Shown: piece after piece, positions 22,940 through 34,215 of the stretch | Position numbering within the stretch: position 1 is the first letter of the stretch | Layout: each line of letters starts with the position of its first letter | Origin: Myrica gale | Taxonomy: Eukaryota > Streptophyta > Magnoliopsida > Fagales > Myricaceae | Direction: 5' to 3' | Length of the DNA: 64,000 nt | Assembly (NCBI GenBank): GCA_963930655.1 | Contig: OZ005607.1 | Location: 17,006,374-17,070,373 of the forward strand | Notes under the pieces: generated by a model | The model's input: the letters and a program-made list of their open reading frames with translations, nothing else | Database searches by the model: none | Told to the model about the DNA's origin: nothing | Position numbers and translations under genes: made by a program

Positions 22940-25900
22940 AAGTTACAAGAGCGCCCTTAATGTAACAGTGCCAAGATCACCCTCAATGTTACAATGCCAA
23001 GAACACCTTTAATATTACAGTGCCAAGAGCACCTTAATTTTATAGTGTCAAGAGCACCATGAAGTTACAGTGCTAAGAGCACCCTTAACATTACAGTGCC
23101 AAGCGCACTACGAAGTTACAGTGCCAAGTACACCAGAATGTTACAGTGCCAAGATCAACATGAAGTTATAGTACCAAGAGCACACATAATGTTACAGTGC
23201 CAAGACCACGATCAAGTTATAGTGCTAAGAGCACACTTAATGTTGAAGTGCCAGTAGCACCATTAAGTTATAGTCCCATGAGCACACTTATTGTTCCAGT
23301 GCCAAGAGCACCATGAAGTTACAGTGCCAAAAACACCTTTAATGTCACAAAGTAGAGAGCACCAAAAAGTTGAAGTGCCAAGAAAACCATTAATTTACTG
23401 TGCATAGAGCATCATGAAGTTACAGTGCCAAGAGCACCCTTAATTTTACAGTGCAAAGAACACCATGAAGTTGAAGTGCCAAGAAAACCCTTAATGTTAC
23501 AGTGCCAAGAGCACCATGAAGTTACAATGCCAAGAGCACCCTTAATGTTACAGTGCCAAGATAACCATAAAGGTACAGTGCCAAGAGCACCATGAAGTTA
23601 CAATGTCCAGAGCACCCTCAATGTTACAGTGCCAAGAGCACCAAAATGTTACAATGCCAAGAGCACCAAAATGTTACAATGCTAAGAGCACCCTTAAAGT
23701 TACAATGTCAAGAGCGCCATTAAGTTACAGTGCTAAGAGTACCATAAAAATACAGTGCCAAGAGCACCATGAAGTTACAATGCTAGGAGAACCATGAAGT
23801 TACGCTGCCAAGAGCACCATTAATGTTATAGTGCCAAGAGCACCATAAAGTTAAAATTCCAAAGGCACATTGAAGTTACAATGCCAAGAGCACCATTAAA
23901 GTTACACTGCCAAAAACACCATGAAGTTTCAGTGCCAAAAGCACCCTTAATGTTACAATGCAGAGAGCACCATGAAGTTACAATGCTAAGAGCACCATGA
24001 AGTTAACTGCCAAAAGCCCCTTTAATGTTACAATGCCAAAAGCACCATGAAGTTATAATGCCAAGAACACCCTTAATGTTACAGTCCCAAGAGCACCATG
24101 AAGTTACAATGCCAAAGAGTACCCTTAATGTTACAGTGCCAAGAGCACCATAAAGGTACAGTGCCAAGAGCACCATGAAGTTACAATGTCCAGAGCACCC
24201 TCAATGTTATAGTGCCAAGAGCAAGCTTAATGTTACAGTGCCAAGAGCACTAGAATGTTACAATGCTAGGAACACCCTTAAAGTTACAATGCCAAGAACA
24301 CCTTTAATATTACAGTGCCAAGAGCACCCTTAATTTTACAGTGTCAAGAGCACCATGAAGTTACAGTGCTAAGAGCACCCTTAACATTACAGTGCCAAGC
24401 GCACTACGAAGTTACAGTTCCAAGTACACCAGAATGTTACAGTGCCAAGATCAACATGAAGTTATAGTACCAAGAGCACACATAATGTTACAGTGCCAAG
24501 ACCACGATCAAGTTATAGTGCTAAGAGCACACTTAATGTTGAAGTGCCTGTAGCACCATTAAGTTATAGTCCCATGAGCACACTTATTGTTCCAGTGCCA
24601 AGAGCACCATGAAGTTACAGTGCCAAAAACACCTTTAATGTCACAATGTAGAGAGCACCAAAAAGTTGAAGTGCCAAGAAAACCATTAATTTTCTGTGCA
24701 TAGAGCACAATGAAGTTACAGTGCCAAGTGCACCCTTAATTTTACAATGCAAAGAGCACCATGAAGTTGAAGTGCCAAGAAAACCCTTAATGTTACAGTG
24801 CCAAGAGCACCATGAAGTTACAATGCCAAGAGCACCCTTAATGTTACAGTGCCAAGAGCACCAAAATGTTACAATGCCAAGAGCACCAAAATGTTACAAT
24901 GCTAAGAGCACCCTTAAAGTTACAGTGTCAAGAGCGCCATGAAGTTACAGTGCTAAGAGTACCATAAAAATACAGTGCCTAGAGCACCATGAAGTTATCG
25001 TGCCAAGAAAACCCTTAATGTTACAATGCCAAGAGCACCATGAAGTTACAATGCTAGGAGAACCATGAAGTTACGCTGCCAAGAGCACCATTAATGTTAT
25101 AGTGCCAAGAGCACCATAAAGTTAAAATTCCAAAGGCACATTGAAGTTACAATGCCAAGAGCACCATTAAAGTTACACTGCCAAAAACACCATGAAGTTT
25201 CAGTGCCAAAAGCACCCTTAATGTTACAATGCAGAGAGCACCATGAAGTTACAATGCTATGAGCACCATGAAGTTAACTGCCAAAAGCACCTTTAATGTT
25301 ACAATGCCAAAAGCACCATGAAGTTATAATGCCCAGAACACCCTTAATGTTACAGTCCCAAGAGCACCATGAAGTTACAATGCCAAAGAGTACCCTTAAT
25401 GTTACAGTGCCAAGAGCACCATAAAGGTACAGTGCCAAGAGCACCATGAAGTTACAATGTCCAGAGCACCCTCAATGTTATAGTGCCAAGAGCAAGCTTA
25501 ATGTTACAGTGCCAAGAGCACTAGAATGTTACAATGCTAAGAACACCCTTAAAGTTACAGTGCTAAGAGTACCATAAAAATACAGTGCCAAGAGCACCAT
25601 GAAGTTATAGTGCCAAAAAAACCCTTAATGTTACAATGCCAAGAGCACCATGAAGTTACAATGATAGGAGCACCATGAAGTTACACTGCCAAGAGCACCC
25701 TTAATGTTATAGTGCCAAGAGCACCTTAAAGTTACAATTCCAAAGGCACATTGAAGTTACAATGCCAAGAGCACCATTAATGTTAAAGTGCCAAGAACAC
25801 CATGAACTTTTAGTGACAAAAGCACCCTTAATGTTACAATGCAGAGCACCATGAAGTTACAATGCTAAGAGCACCATGAAGTTAACTGCCAAAAGCACCC

Positions 25901-26270
25901 TTAATGTTGTTGTGCCAAGAGCACCATAAAGTTACAATTCCAAAGGCACCATGAAGTTACAATGCCAAGAGCAGCTTTAATGTTACAGTGTCATGAGCAC
26001 CATGAAGTTTCATCTCAAAAGCACCCTTAATGTTACAGTGCTGAAAGCACCATGAAGTTACAGTGTAGAAAGCACCATGAAGTTACAGTGCCAAGAGTAC
26101 CATAAATTTACAGTGCCAAGAACCCTTATTGTTGTAGTGCCAAGAACACCATGTAATTACAATGCGAAGAGCACCCTTAGGGTTACAGTGCCAAGAGCAC
26201 CATAAAAGTTACACCACGAGCAGCATGTAGTTACATTGCTCGGAGCACCCTTAATGTTACAATGCCAAAG
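22940..26270. repeat. 3.3-kb minisatellite of alternating 25/26-bp units
   Basis: About 130 units with the consensus GTTACAGTGCCAAGAGCACC followed by either ATGAA (25 bp) or CTTAAT (26 bp). The two types often alternate, giving a 51-bp dimer. Longer blocks are also duplicated: distinctive variants recur 1220, 1271 or 1296 bp apart, and these values differ by whole units (76 and 51 bp). Short open frames here are by-products of the repeat. It lies between a TAT gag fragment and a TAT LTR. Confidence 0.93.
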
Positions 26271-26560
26271 GCACCTCTAACCAGAAAATTGGTATGACTC
26301 CACAGTACCAAAGGCATTTGTATACTAACATTGTGGTCCCAACCGTTGTGCCAAGGGTACCTCTACACCAACAAAGCGGTCTCAACCGCTATGCCACGAG
26401 CACCTCTACACCAACAAAAGTTATTTAAATCAATGGGCACTTCTACACTATCAAAGTGGTCTCAACCACTGTGCCAAGGGCACCTCTACACCAGTAAACT
26501 GTTTTGACTCCAGTGTGCCAAGGGCACCTCCACACGAAATGGTTTGTCTAGTTCGAAAAT
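26270..26560. repeat. Degenerate ~44-bp tandem repeat
   Basis: About six units of a GTGCCAAGGGCACCTCTACACC type with a CAACAAAGTGGTCTCAACC spacer. The unit core GCCAAGGGCACC resembles the GCCAAGAGCACC core of the neighbouring minisatellite, so the large array may derive from this longer unit. Confidence 0.7.
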
Positions 26561-26589
26561 ACTAAAGGTACCCTTCTTTGTATTTTGAA

Positions 26590-27175
26590 TAGGCCATAAT
26601 ACAATCCATTAGGGCTGCTCAATTGGCCTAAAAGCAATTGGTCTGATAAAACCCCCGGTCGATCCAAGCCATTTTAAAGGGAGAGACTACTTATGGGCCA
26701 TAATATGATCGGCTCAACCCATTGAAATACCCAGCCCATCCGTCCAAGACCACATGCTCCATCTAGACCCCAACCCGCATAAGCTAATTTCTCTAGGACT
26801 CCTGGAAACATAAGGACTCTAGATGCTTCTGGACTCCAGGTAAGACAAGGAGTCTTGAAGCCTATGCCGCTGGACTCCCTCTAGGACTCTAGCATCCCCT
26901 CTTATTATGATAAGGACTCCAGGTAAGCCGAGGATCCAATAGGCTTAGGACTCCAATTAGGATAAGGAGTCCTGAAGTCCATACCATTAGACTCCATTTG
27001 GGACTCTAGCACCCATACTTCTATGAGTAGCTAGTACCTCTTTTCATATTTTCTAAAGCTTAATTGCTCTTATAATACTAAAGTCTTATTGGGATCTAAC
27101 TTAGGCATTAGAGTCTCCGCATTTGACGTCACCCCTTTCTTTCTTCCTATTGGTGATTTTTGGCATCATCACACA
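26590..27175 (+). repeat. Probable TAT-type LTR (3' portion)
   Basis: The block ACTTAGGCATTAGAGTCTCC followed by a CATCATCA end near 27175 resembles the R-U5 end of plant TAT LTRs, with an AT-rich TATA-like stretch near 27070 and gag starting near 27500. The left limit is not defined. Confidence 0.5.
26796..27006. promoter_or_regulatory. GGACTC motif cluster in the TAT LTR
   Basis: GGACTC starts at 26796, 26814, 26831, 26872, 26884, 26914, 26948 and 27001, with inverted relatives GAGTC(C/T) at 26850 and 26967. Part of this reflects an imperfect duplication of about 115 bp. It lies just upstream of the TATA-like stretch. Any regulatory role is inference. Confidence 0.5.
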
Positions 27176-27179
27176 TCTT

Positions 27180-30100
27180 GAAAGGGTATTCCAATTTTTG
27201 GATGCCATATGGAAACCCATGATACCGATTTTAATAATTCATTTCGAACAGACGGTGAGATCATAGGCAGGCTTTCTCGATAACTTCGGCCACTCAGTCA
27301 TCTCGGAAAAGGACTGTGGACAAATACCTGAAGTGCATGAGTTATAAAGACCCCTAATTTGATTGTTTGGAAAAGAATCTGATAAAACATATACAAAGGG
27401 AAAAAAGCATAAATTCCTTGCTTGTAAATGGACGTCACCTCGTCGAGTACTCTTCCCTTGCTTGCTTATACTGAGAAAGGAAGAGTCCTCTAAAACACTG
27501 CTTTGACCATCCCCTCTACTTCCTTCTACCCACGCTGCTGGCCAGCTTGGTCCAAACCGTCGAAAACCTCGCCTACAAGATCAACATGCTCCACCTCCTA
27601 AACCTCCTCCTTGCCCTCCACATTCGTATATATCTCCCTCGCACAAGGGAACGACAAATAACCACTCAGCTCACAAATCTTGCCCTAACCAATGTGGGCC
27701 GGGTGGCTGGCGGGTTGCTCTCCTTGAAGCTGAACAAAGTGGAAAACCCTAAAATCGACGAAACTTCCCTGCCTTCAGACGTTGGCAACTCCCCATTTAC
27801 ATTAAAAGTGCTCACATGCCCATTGCCCTCGCGCTTCCAACCACCCCTGATTGACATGTTCGACGGCTCCATTCAATGCTAGTCACAGATCTTCCGCTTG
27901 CACATGCACGTCCAGTCATATGCAGACCCTATCCTTAGCCACACATTCTCATTAACCCTCACGGGATCAGTGCAACGATGGTTTTCTAGTCTACCTACCG
28001 AAACCATTAACAATTTTGACACCCTCAACACGCAGTTCATGAGTCACTTCATATCCAATTGACGGATAAAGTACCCGACCGCTTACATGTTCCGCATCAA
28101 GAAAACCCCAAAGAAAGCCTACGCAATTACATGGAGCACTTCAACCAAGAGGACGTCACAGTTTCCCACGCTACTGATGAGGCAAAGCTCATGGCTCTGA
28201 CCACATAACTTCAGTCGAGCGACTTCCTAATGAGGAAAGCCTCGACCAGTTTTGACGATGCCATGAAAAAAGAACAGAAACTCATTAACTTCGAGGACAT
28301 GTACGTTGCATGTATCCATTCAACGCCCCCATCCAGCATAGGGAAAAAAGGGATCGCAACATCGACCGTTCTTGCTAAAGTGACCGACAATGATGAACTG
28401 GTAGGGAACGCTCACCCCGACCTGTGCGGCACAACCAACTACCTCATGAGAAGCGCCTCTTCCCCACTCTCACGGCTCTCAACACCACCCCTATGGAGAT
28501 TTTGATGCAGATAAGGCAAGAACAGAGCGTCAAATGGCCTCACAAGCTCAAAGCGCCACCAAAGAGAAGAGATCATAACAAGTATAGTGATTTCCATGAA
28601 GACCATAGGAATAACACAGACGTTTGTTGGGAGCTTAAGCGACAAATTGAGTACTTACACCAAGAAGGAAAACTGCAACGTTTCATACTAGATCACGGCT
28701 CCCCCCGACAGGAATAGGAACGCATGCCACACTAGGACTGCCAATCTGTCACAAACAATCTGCCCCTCAGAGAAACTTACCACCATCACCTCCTCCAGAT
28801 GGGAGGTCCAAATGATCATGGGAGGGCACAACATCAGTGGCCCTAACAGGAGAGCACAAAAGACTTACATGGGTGAAGCGCAACGCCAACAAGTTTTTCT
28901 TGCAGAATAGCTCTTTAAACGACCTTGTACAGGTGGAGTACCCATTACATTCACAGAACCTGTCGCGAAAGGAGTCATACAACCTCACAACGACGCGCTT
29001 GTCATCACTATCATAATATCCAATTTTGTTGTTTGGCAGGTACTCATTAGCAATGGTAGTCCGACCGATATAATCATCCCCGGGGCCTAGGACCAATTGG
29101 GTGTTAGAGAATCCTCCCTCATACCTTGCGGAGCTAAGCTGTTTGGGTTCACTGGAGAACGGGTAAGACAGGTAGGCTCTGTACTGCTACCAGTAACTAT
29201 GGGCACCTACCCTTCCTCTACAACCACCCTCGTAGACTTTCTCGTTGTAAAAAAATGGTCCTAATACAACGTCTTCATCGGACATTCTACTCTGGTCGCC
29301 CTTCACGCAATCTTTTCCATTTATCACTTAACCTTGAAGTTTCCCACCCCTATAGGGCTAGGTGTCTTCAAAGGAGGATTAGTAGGGCACCAGAAGTTGC
29401 TACTATCCTAACTCAAAGGTCTACCCAAAAAGGAATCCAGTAAGGTGGTGGAGAAAAGCCAAAAGACTGACAATGACACTGTTGTCGAACTACCCTCAAA
29501 TGATGCCAACCTAGAGATTGATAACCAAGACCAAAAGAAAATGGCTCAACCCAAAGTTTTCGAAAGCCTAGACAAAATTGAGGTCGCACCAGGGAACACA
29601 GAACGTATCATCGCCACGTTGACCAGAACCCTACGTGAGAGCCTGGTCGAGTTCTTGGTACAAAATCGCACCACATATGCTTGGTCCCATTTAGATATGG
29701 ATGGAATTGATCCGAAAATCATCGCCCACCAGCTAAGCATCTTACCAGACACTAAACTCATTTGGAAAAAATAAGGACCTTCGGCCTCAAATGCAAACAA
29801 GCAGTTGCTGAAGAGGTCAATAAATTTCTATTTGCCAACTTCATTCACGAAGTGCATTACCTCGACGCCTTTTCACGATATAACCAGATCCGTATGTCAG
29901 TCCCCACACTAGAAAAATGGCATTTGTTGCAGCCATAGGTCTGTACTGCTACAAAATCATGCCTTTTATGGCTAAAGAACGCGGGAGCTACCTACTAATG
30001 GCTGGTCAACCTCTATTCAAAATCAGATTGAGAGAAATATTGAGATTTACATGGATGACATTCTAGTCAAAAGCACACATGCTCAAGATCATTTGTGGTT

Positions 30101-30945
30101 TACATGGACGACCTCGACTGAACCTTCCACGTTTTAGACCAATATCGCATGAAACTCAATCCAACTAAATGCGCCTTCGAGGACTCCTCCAACATATTTA
30201 TAGGATTCCTAATATCCAACCACGACGACATAGAAGCCAACCCAGAAAAGATACAGGGTATCATGCAGTTACAACCCCCGCACACCACACAGGAGATGCA
30301 ACATCTCATCCCAATCTACTGACAAGTGTTTGACCTTCTTTAAAACACTCTGCAGAAGCTTCGCATGGAACGTCAAGTGTACCACGACATTCGCCCAGAT
30401 CAAAGAATACCTAAGCAACCCACCATTGCTTAGTCGCTCGAACCAAGGTGATACGTTGTACCTATAGATCGCCACAAACAATCGGGTCCTCAACACTGTC
30501 CTGCTCCTCGAAGAGGATGAACATCAATGTCGTGTACTATGTAAGCAAAGCTCTACAGGGGACCGATAAACAAAATTCCCCTATTAAGAAAGCAGTGTTC
30601 GCTCTCCTTATCACGGCTTGGAAGCTCGGACCCTATTTCCAGCTCACACAGTGGTTGTCCTCACTAGTCTGCCCCTGATGAAATTACTACAGAACATCGA
30701 AAACTCAAGGTGACTAATGCAATGAGCCATTAAGTGGGCTAGCGGACAGATCCTAGCAGATTTTATGATTGAAATCAATGACATACACTTGGAGCTCGAA
30801 CAACTCGCCAAAGCAACTGCTTTTGCGAAGAACACATCTGGATCGCTCATGTCGATGGCTCTTCAAACAAGTGGGCTAGCGGTGTTGGTGTGATTTTGAT
30901 GTCACCAGATAGGATGATTATCCAGTATGCCATTTTCTTTTAAAC
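27180..30945 (+). pseudogene. Decayed TAT-type Ty3/gypsy gag-pol
   Basis: gag begins near 27500 (TVENLAYKINML, FQPPLIDMFDGSIQ). A zone near 29000-29200 fits protease. The pol entry is marked by TTYAWSHLDMDGIDP near 29670, a typical TAT motif. Reverse transcriptase (about 29780-30300) is badly eroded, RNase H is seen at 30530-30640 (YYVSKALQGTDKQNS), and a second RNase H start near 30740-30930 (QILADFMIE) supports the TAT lineage. Integrase is missing. It is old, with many breaks. A 21-bp direct repeat lies at 30940-31000 where the similarity ends. Confidence 0.75.
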
Positions 30946-31029
30946 TTTGTTGTTGGTTGTTGCGTGTCATTTACTTTTGAACTTTGTTGTTGGTTGTTGT
31001 GTTAACATGGTGTGATAACCTATAGGGGC

Positions 31030-32574
31030 AAAGCTAATTGCAAACTCCTTGTTCAAGAGGGGGTAATCCGATCAAAGTTTCCCTCCGTCTAGGGCGAGTC
31101 CTGCTGCAACGTGTCGGAGAGTAGTGTTCTCTTCATCGAGAAGTGAGGGTGTGCAAATTGTTGGCGAAGTTTTGTCTCCTTCTACAGCAACACCTGTTGG
31201 GTTATTGGGACCAAAAACTCGATCTCGTAAAAGGCCCGGGCTTGTATATAAGTCAGAGAAAGACGAAGGCCTTTCTTGATGCATGACTCATAAGAAGGCG
31301 AAAGTTCATGCTTCTCCCAAGCGGCCTGATGTTGAGAAGGGTGATTCTACCTCAAAGTCCTCCCATTCTTGCTTGTACCTCGAGCTGTCTACTGGTCTGA
31401 TGGGTATTTTGGAAGTTGCATAGCGACAAAGCTTGACTCTTGGTCCTCCTACTAGTTGAGACGACGTTTCCACTCCTTATCGCTCTTCTCATGTTCCTAC
31501 GGGGGCTGACAATTTGGTCGATGCAGGGACATCTAGTGGTCCTCACGTCGAGACTTCCTGGCAACCACTTCAAGGAACGACAGATCAGGTGGAGCACCGG
31601 TTGCCTGGCTTCTCCTCGGCTGTGAAATAGCTCTTGTTGGATTACCACGCGACTTCCTCCATGCTTCAGGTTGAGCAGGCTTGCACTGGGGAGTTGCATA
31701 TTGCCATTCATAGACATTGGAAGGAGTTAACAAAGGAGGGATATAAGTATGCCCCCCACGAGGGGGGGTCGATACGATTGACAGCGCACTCACTGAGTTG
31801 TGAACCTCGCGGTTTGATATGAGTGAGCTAAGACAGGGGCTGATTGCTAATGCCACTTTGAAGGGGAACTATCTCAAAGGGTATCGATTCTGTCGACCGA
31901 AGTAGGGTAGTTAGTGGCTGATCAAGCGTGGATGGAGCTCGAGTCGAAGGCCAACCTTTGCGAGGCTGAGCGTCTAGAGGGAGAATATCAGCGGAAGGAT
32001 AAAGAGCTGGCGAGGATGGCTGGCATTGTGTTCACCGAGAAATCAGTCTTTGAGGATGTCGTTCACGAGAGCATATGTGCGTTGGAGGCGGCTGTTGACC
32101 TGCGGAAACAACGTGACTAGGCTCTCGGGAAGGAAAAGTAGTTTAAGCGTGAAGCTCGGCAGCTATAGCACGAGCTGTAAGTGGTAGAGGTGAGCCTCAT
32201 GGCAAAATGGTCGACTAGATTTTACACGGGCTTTGACACTTTTGTGAAGGTGGCTAAAGGTAAGTTCCCTTATGTGGACCTAACTAATATCAAGGCGGAG
32301 GAGTATGCCGATCAGGTTGTCTATGAGGTTGGCAACTCTGTGAGCGATGAAGTGGAGCAGGTGCCTCCAGAAGTTACAGGGGAGGAGGAGTCAAATAGTC
32401 AATATGCCATGTTGGCCCTTCCAGTGAGCTCGCCTTCTTTTATGCTCGAGATTTCATTGGTGGATCCAGTAGTTGCAGATAAGCTTATGGTGCATGTGGA
32501 CCAAGCTGATTCATCATATTCAGAGACAGGTTCAGTGCCTAAGCCAAAAGAGATGGCAGGAATAAGTATAGCAT
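31030..32574 (+). pseudogene. Remnant of a coiled-coil 'putative gypsy type transposon' protein
   Basis: Readable pieces are a charged helical stretch (31914-32120, ELESKANLCEAERLEGEYQR) and a tail (32181-32579) with GFDTFVKVAKGKFPYVDL. This layout resembles the plant PF04195-type proteins carried by some TAT-group elements. I recognise the style and not a specific family. It has several breaks and ends at the copia LTR. Confidence 0.45.
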
Positions 32575-33840
32575 TGTAGGGGGCGTTAGAGCGCAAGATC
32601 GCAGCGAAAAACTTCGTGGAATTAAAGCAGTCCAAGCGTTCTGCCTCCTTCAGATCCACACACACAGGTTTAAGAGCGAATTAGAGAAAGTTTATGTAGA
32701 GAGAGAAACTCTCAAGTGAAAATGAATTCTCCTTTCTCAAATGAACTTCTGAGCTATTTATAATGGTTGGCTCAGAACTCAACTGTGCTTATGCGTGTGA
32801 TCTTTAGGGATCTCAAATTTTGGTCGTAAGATCATCATGAAAAACTCTTTTTCATTAAACCTCCTTATATTCTGTAATCCGAATTTGTAGGCTTCTACAA
32901 ACTATTATCATGTCCATTAATATATCACAATTGATCCCCGACATAATGAGATTTTTTTTGTGAAATCTCTTTCGCTAACAACTATTAGCTTATTTATTCT
33001 TCCATCATACTATATTCCACATCATCTAACAGGACCAAAATAATATCACCGATTAAGTCCATAGCTCATATAATTCTTAATTCTCTGTCTGTAAATAGTT
33101 GGAGTCCCAAAAAAAGTTCAAAATATTTTTCATAAATAATTACATCATATATTATATAAGTAAAAACCGTGAAAACACTTTTCACAAAATCTCGCTGCGC
33201 AACGTTTTTATTTGAGTCCAACAATATACAAACATAATGAATATACTACCTCATCAAGAGACTGATGGATTCAATATTGAGCAATTATATAAATTCACTT
33301 ACTATGCACAAGGCCCAACATTATCTGGAATATTTGATCTACAAAGATCATCACCAAATGACTCAGTCAAAGCACAAGCATACAACAAGCAAACCTGCAT
33401 AACTTTCTCAAGTCTAAAAACAACATAAGCTAATTGTGTTGAATACCATTCTCTTCATCAGTGATCGTTTCCAGAAGGTATTCTTATTTGATCTGGTTCA
33501 GTGCATATACCCTTACATTGCACTCACTCATCTGCTTAAGGTCACCACCTCAATGACGGAGTTCATCATTCTATATTATAGAGGCACAATGAATGTAGAC
33601 CTATTTGTACATTATCATCTATCTCGGTCTAGATCAAAGTGAGTCAATAAGGATCCGAAAAGTCATACTCCCTGCCTCCGATTCATTAATCATTGGACTG
33701 ATTTTTCTACAATGTTGCACAACAATATAACATCTAATGTCATTAAAAGTATGACATCTTATGTCATTGCATGTAACCAAAATAATATACGAGTGATTAA
33801 ACAATAACAATAATTATACAAAATGATTGGTTTTTAGCAT
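32575..33840 (-). repeat. Copia-type LTR, probably solo
   Basis: The plus strand begins TGTAGGGGGCGTTAGAGCGC. The minus strand begins near 33840 with TGCTAAAAACCAATC, like the common plant copia LTR start that contains ATGCCCTAAAACCAG. It is about 1.27 kb with no internal coding next to it, so a solo or truncated LTR is likely. The pentamer AGCAT occurs at both edges but overlaps the LTR end, so the target duplication is uncertain. Confidence 0.6.
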
Positions 33841-34215
33841 ACCCCTCCTCGACCTTACTAAGTCCATACGACTCACCCATTTTCTTTTGTTCTATGTTTT
33901 ATGTATAATTGTAATTACAGGAAGATAAAACTCTTTGAAAGCGAGCAAATAATTGACATGGACCCTTATATGATTGTACTGAAGATCCGAGCGTGGGTCT
34001 TGGATAACTTTAAGATCTTAGTGAAGCACGAGCCCCACTGGTATCTTAAGGACCCTTCCCTACCGAGAGTTGAGGACTTCGGCTTGGTGGATGTTACACT
34101 AGAGCCCATAGTCCCTTATCCATCTCCCCAGGCCTCACCAGCGGAGTGCAACCGAGTATTGTCAGGAGACGGCGTGATTGACCTCACCTTTGACACCAAG
34201 GATGAGGATTAAAGA

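Noticed and set aside
22940-26270. CRISPR-like array of short repeats
   Set aside because: Units are contiguous with no unique spacers, the unit drifts in sequence, and the context is a plant retroelement. It is a minisatellite.
32570-33840. AGCAT as target duplication of the copia LTR
   Set aside because: The right copy overlaps what should be the LTR end, so the match may be chance. The call was kept as uncertain.
33901-34212. 103-codon frame ending DLTFDTKDED as a possible host gene
   Set aside because: It begins around an LTR acceptor-like site and lies in a Tekay-like LTR fragment. No start context, domain or partner supports a gene.
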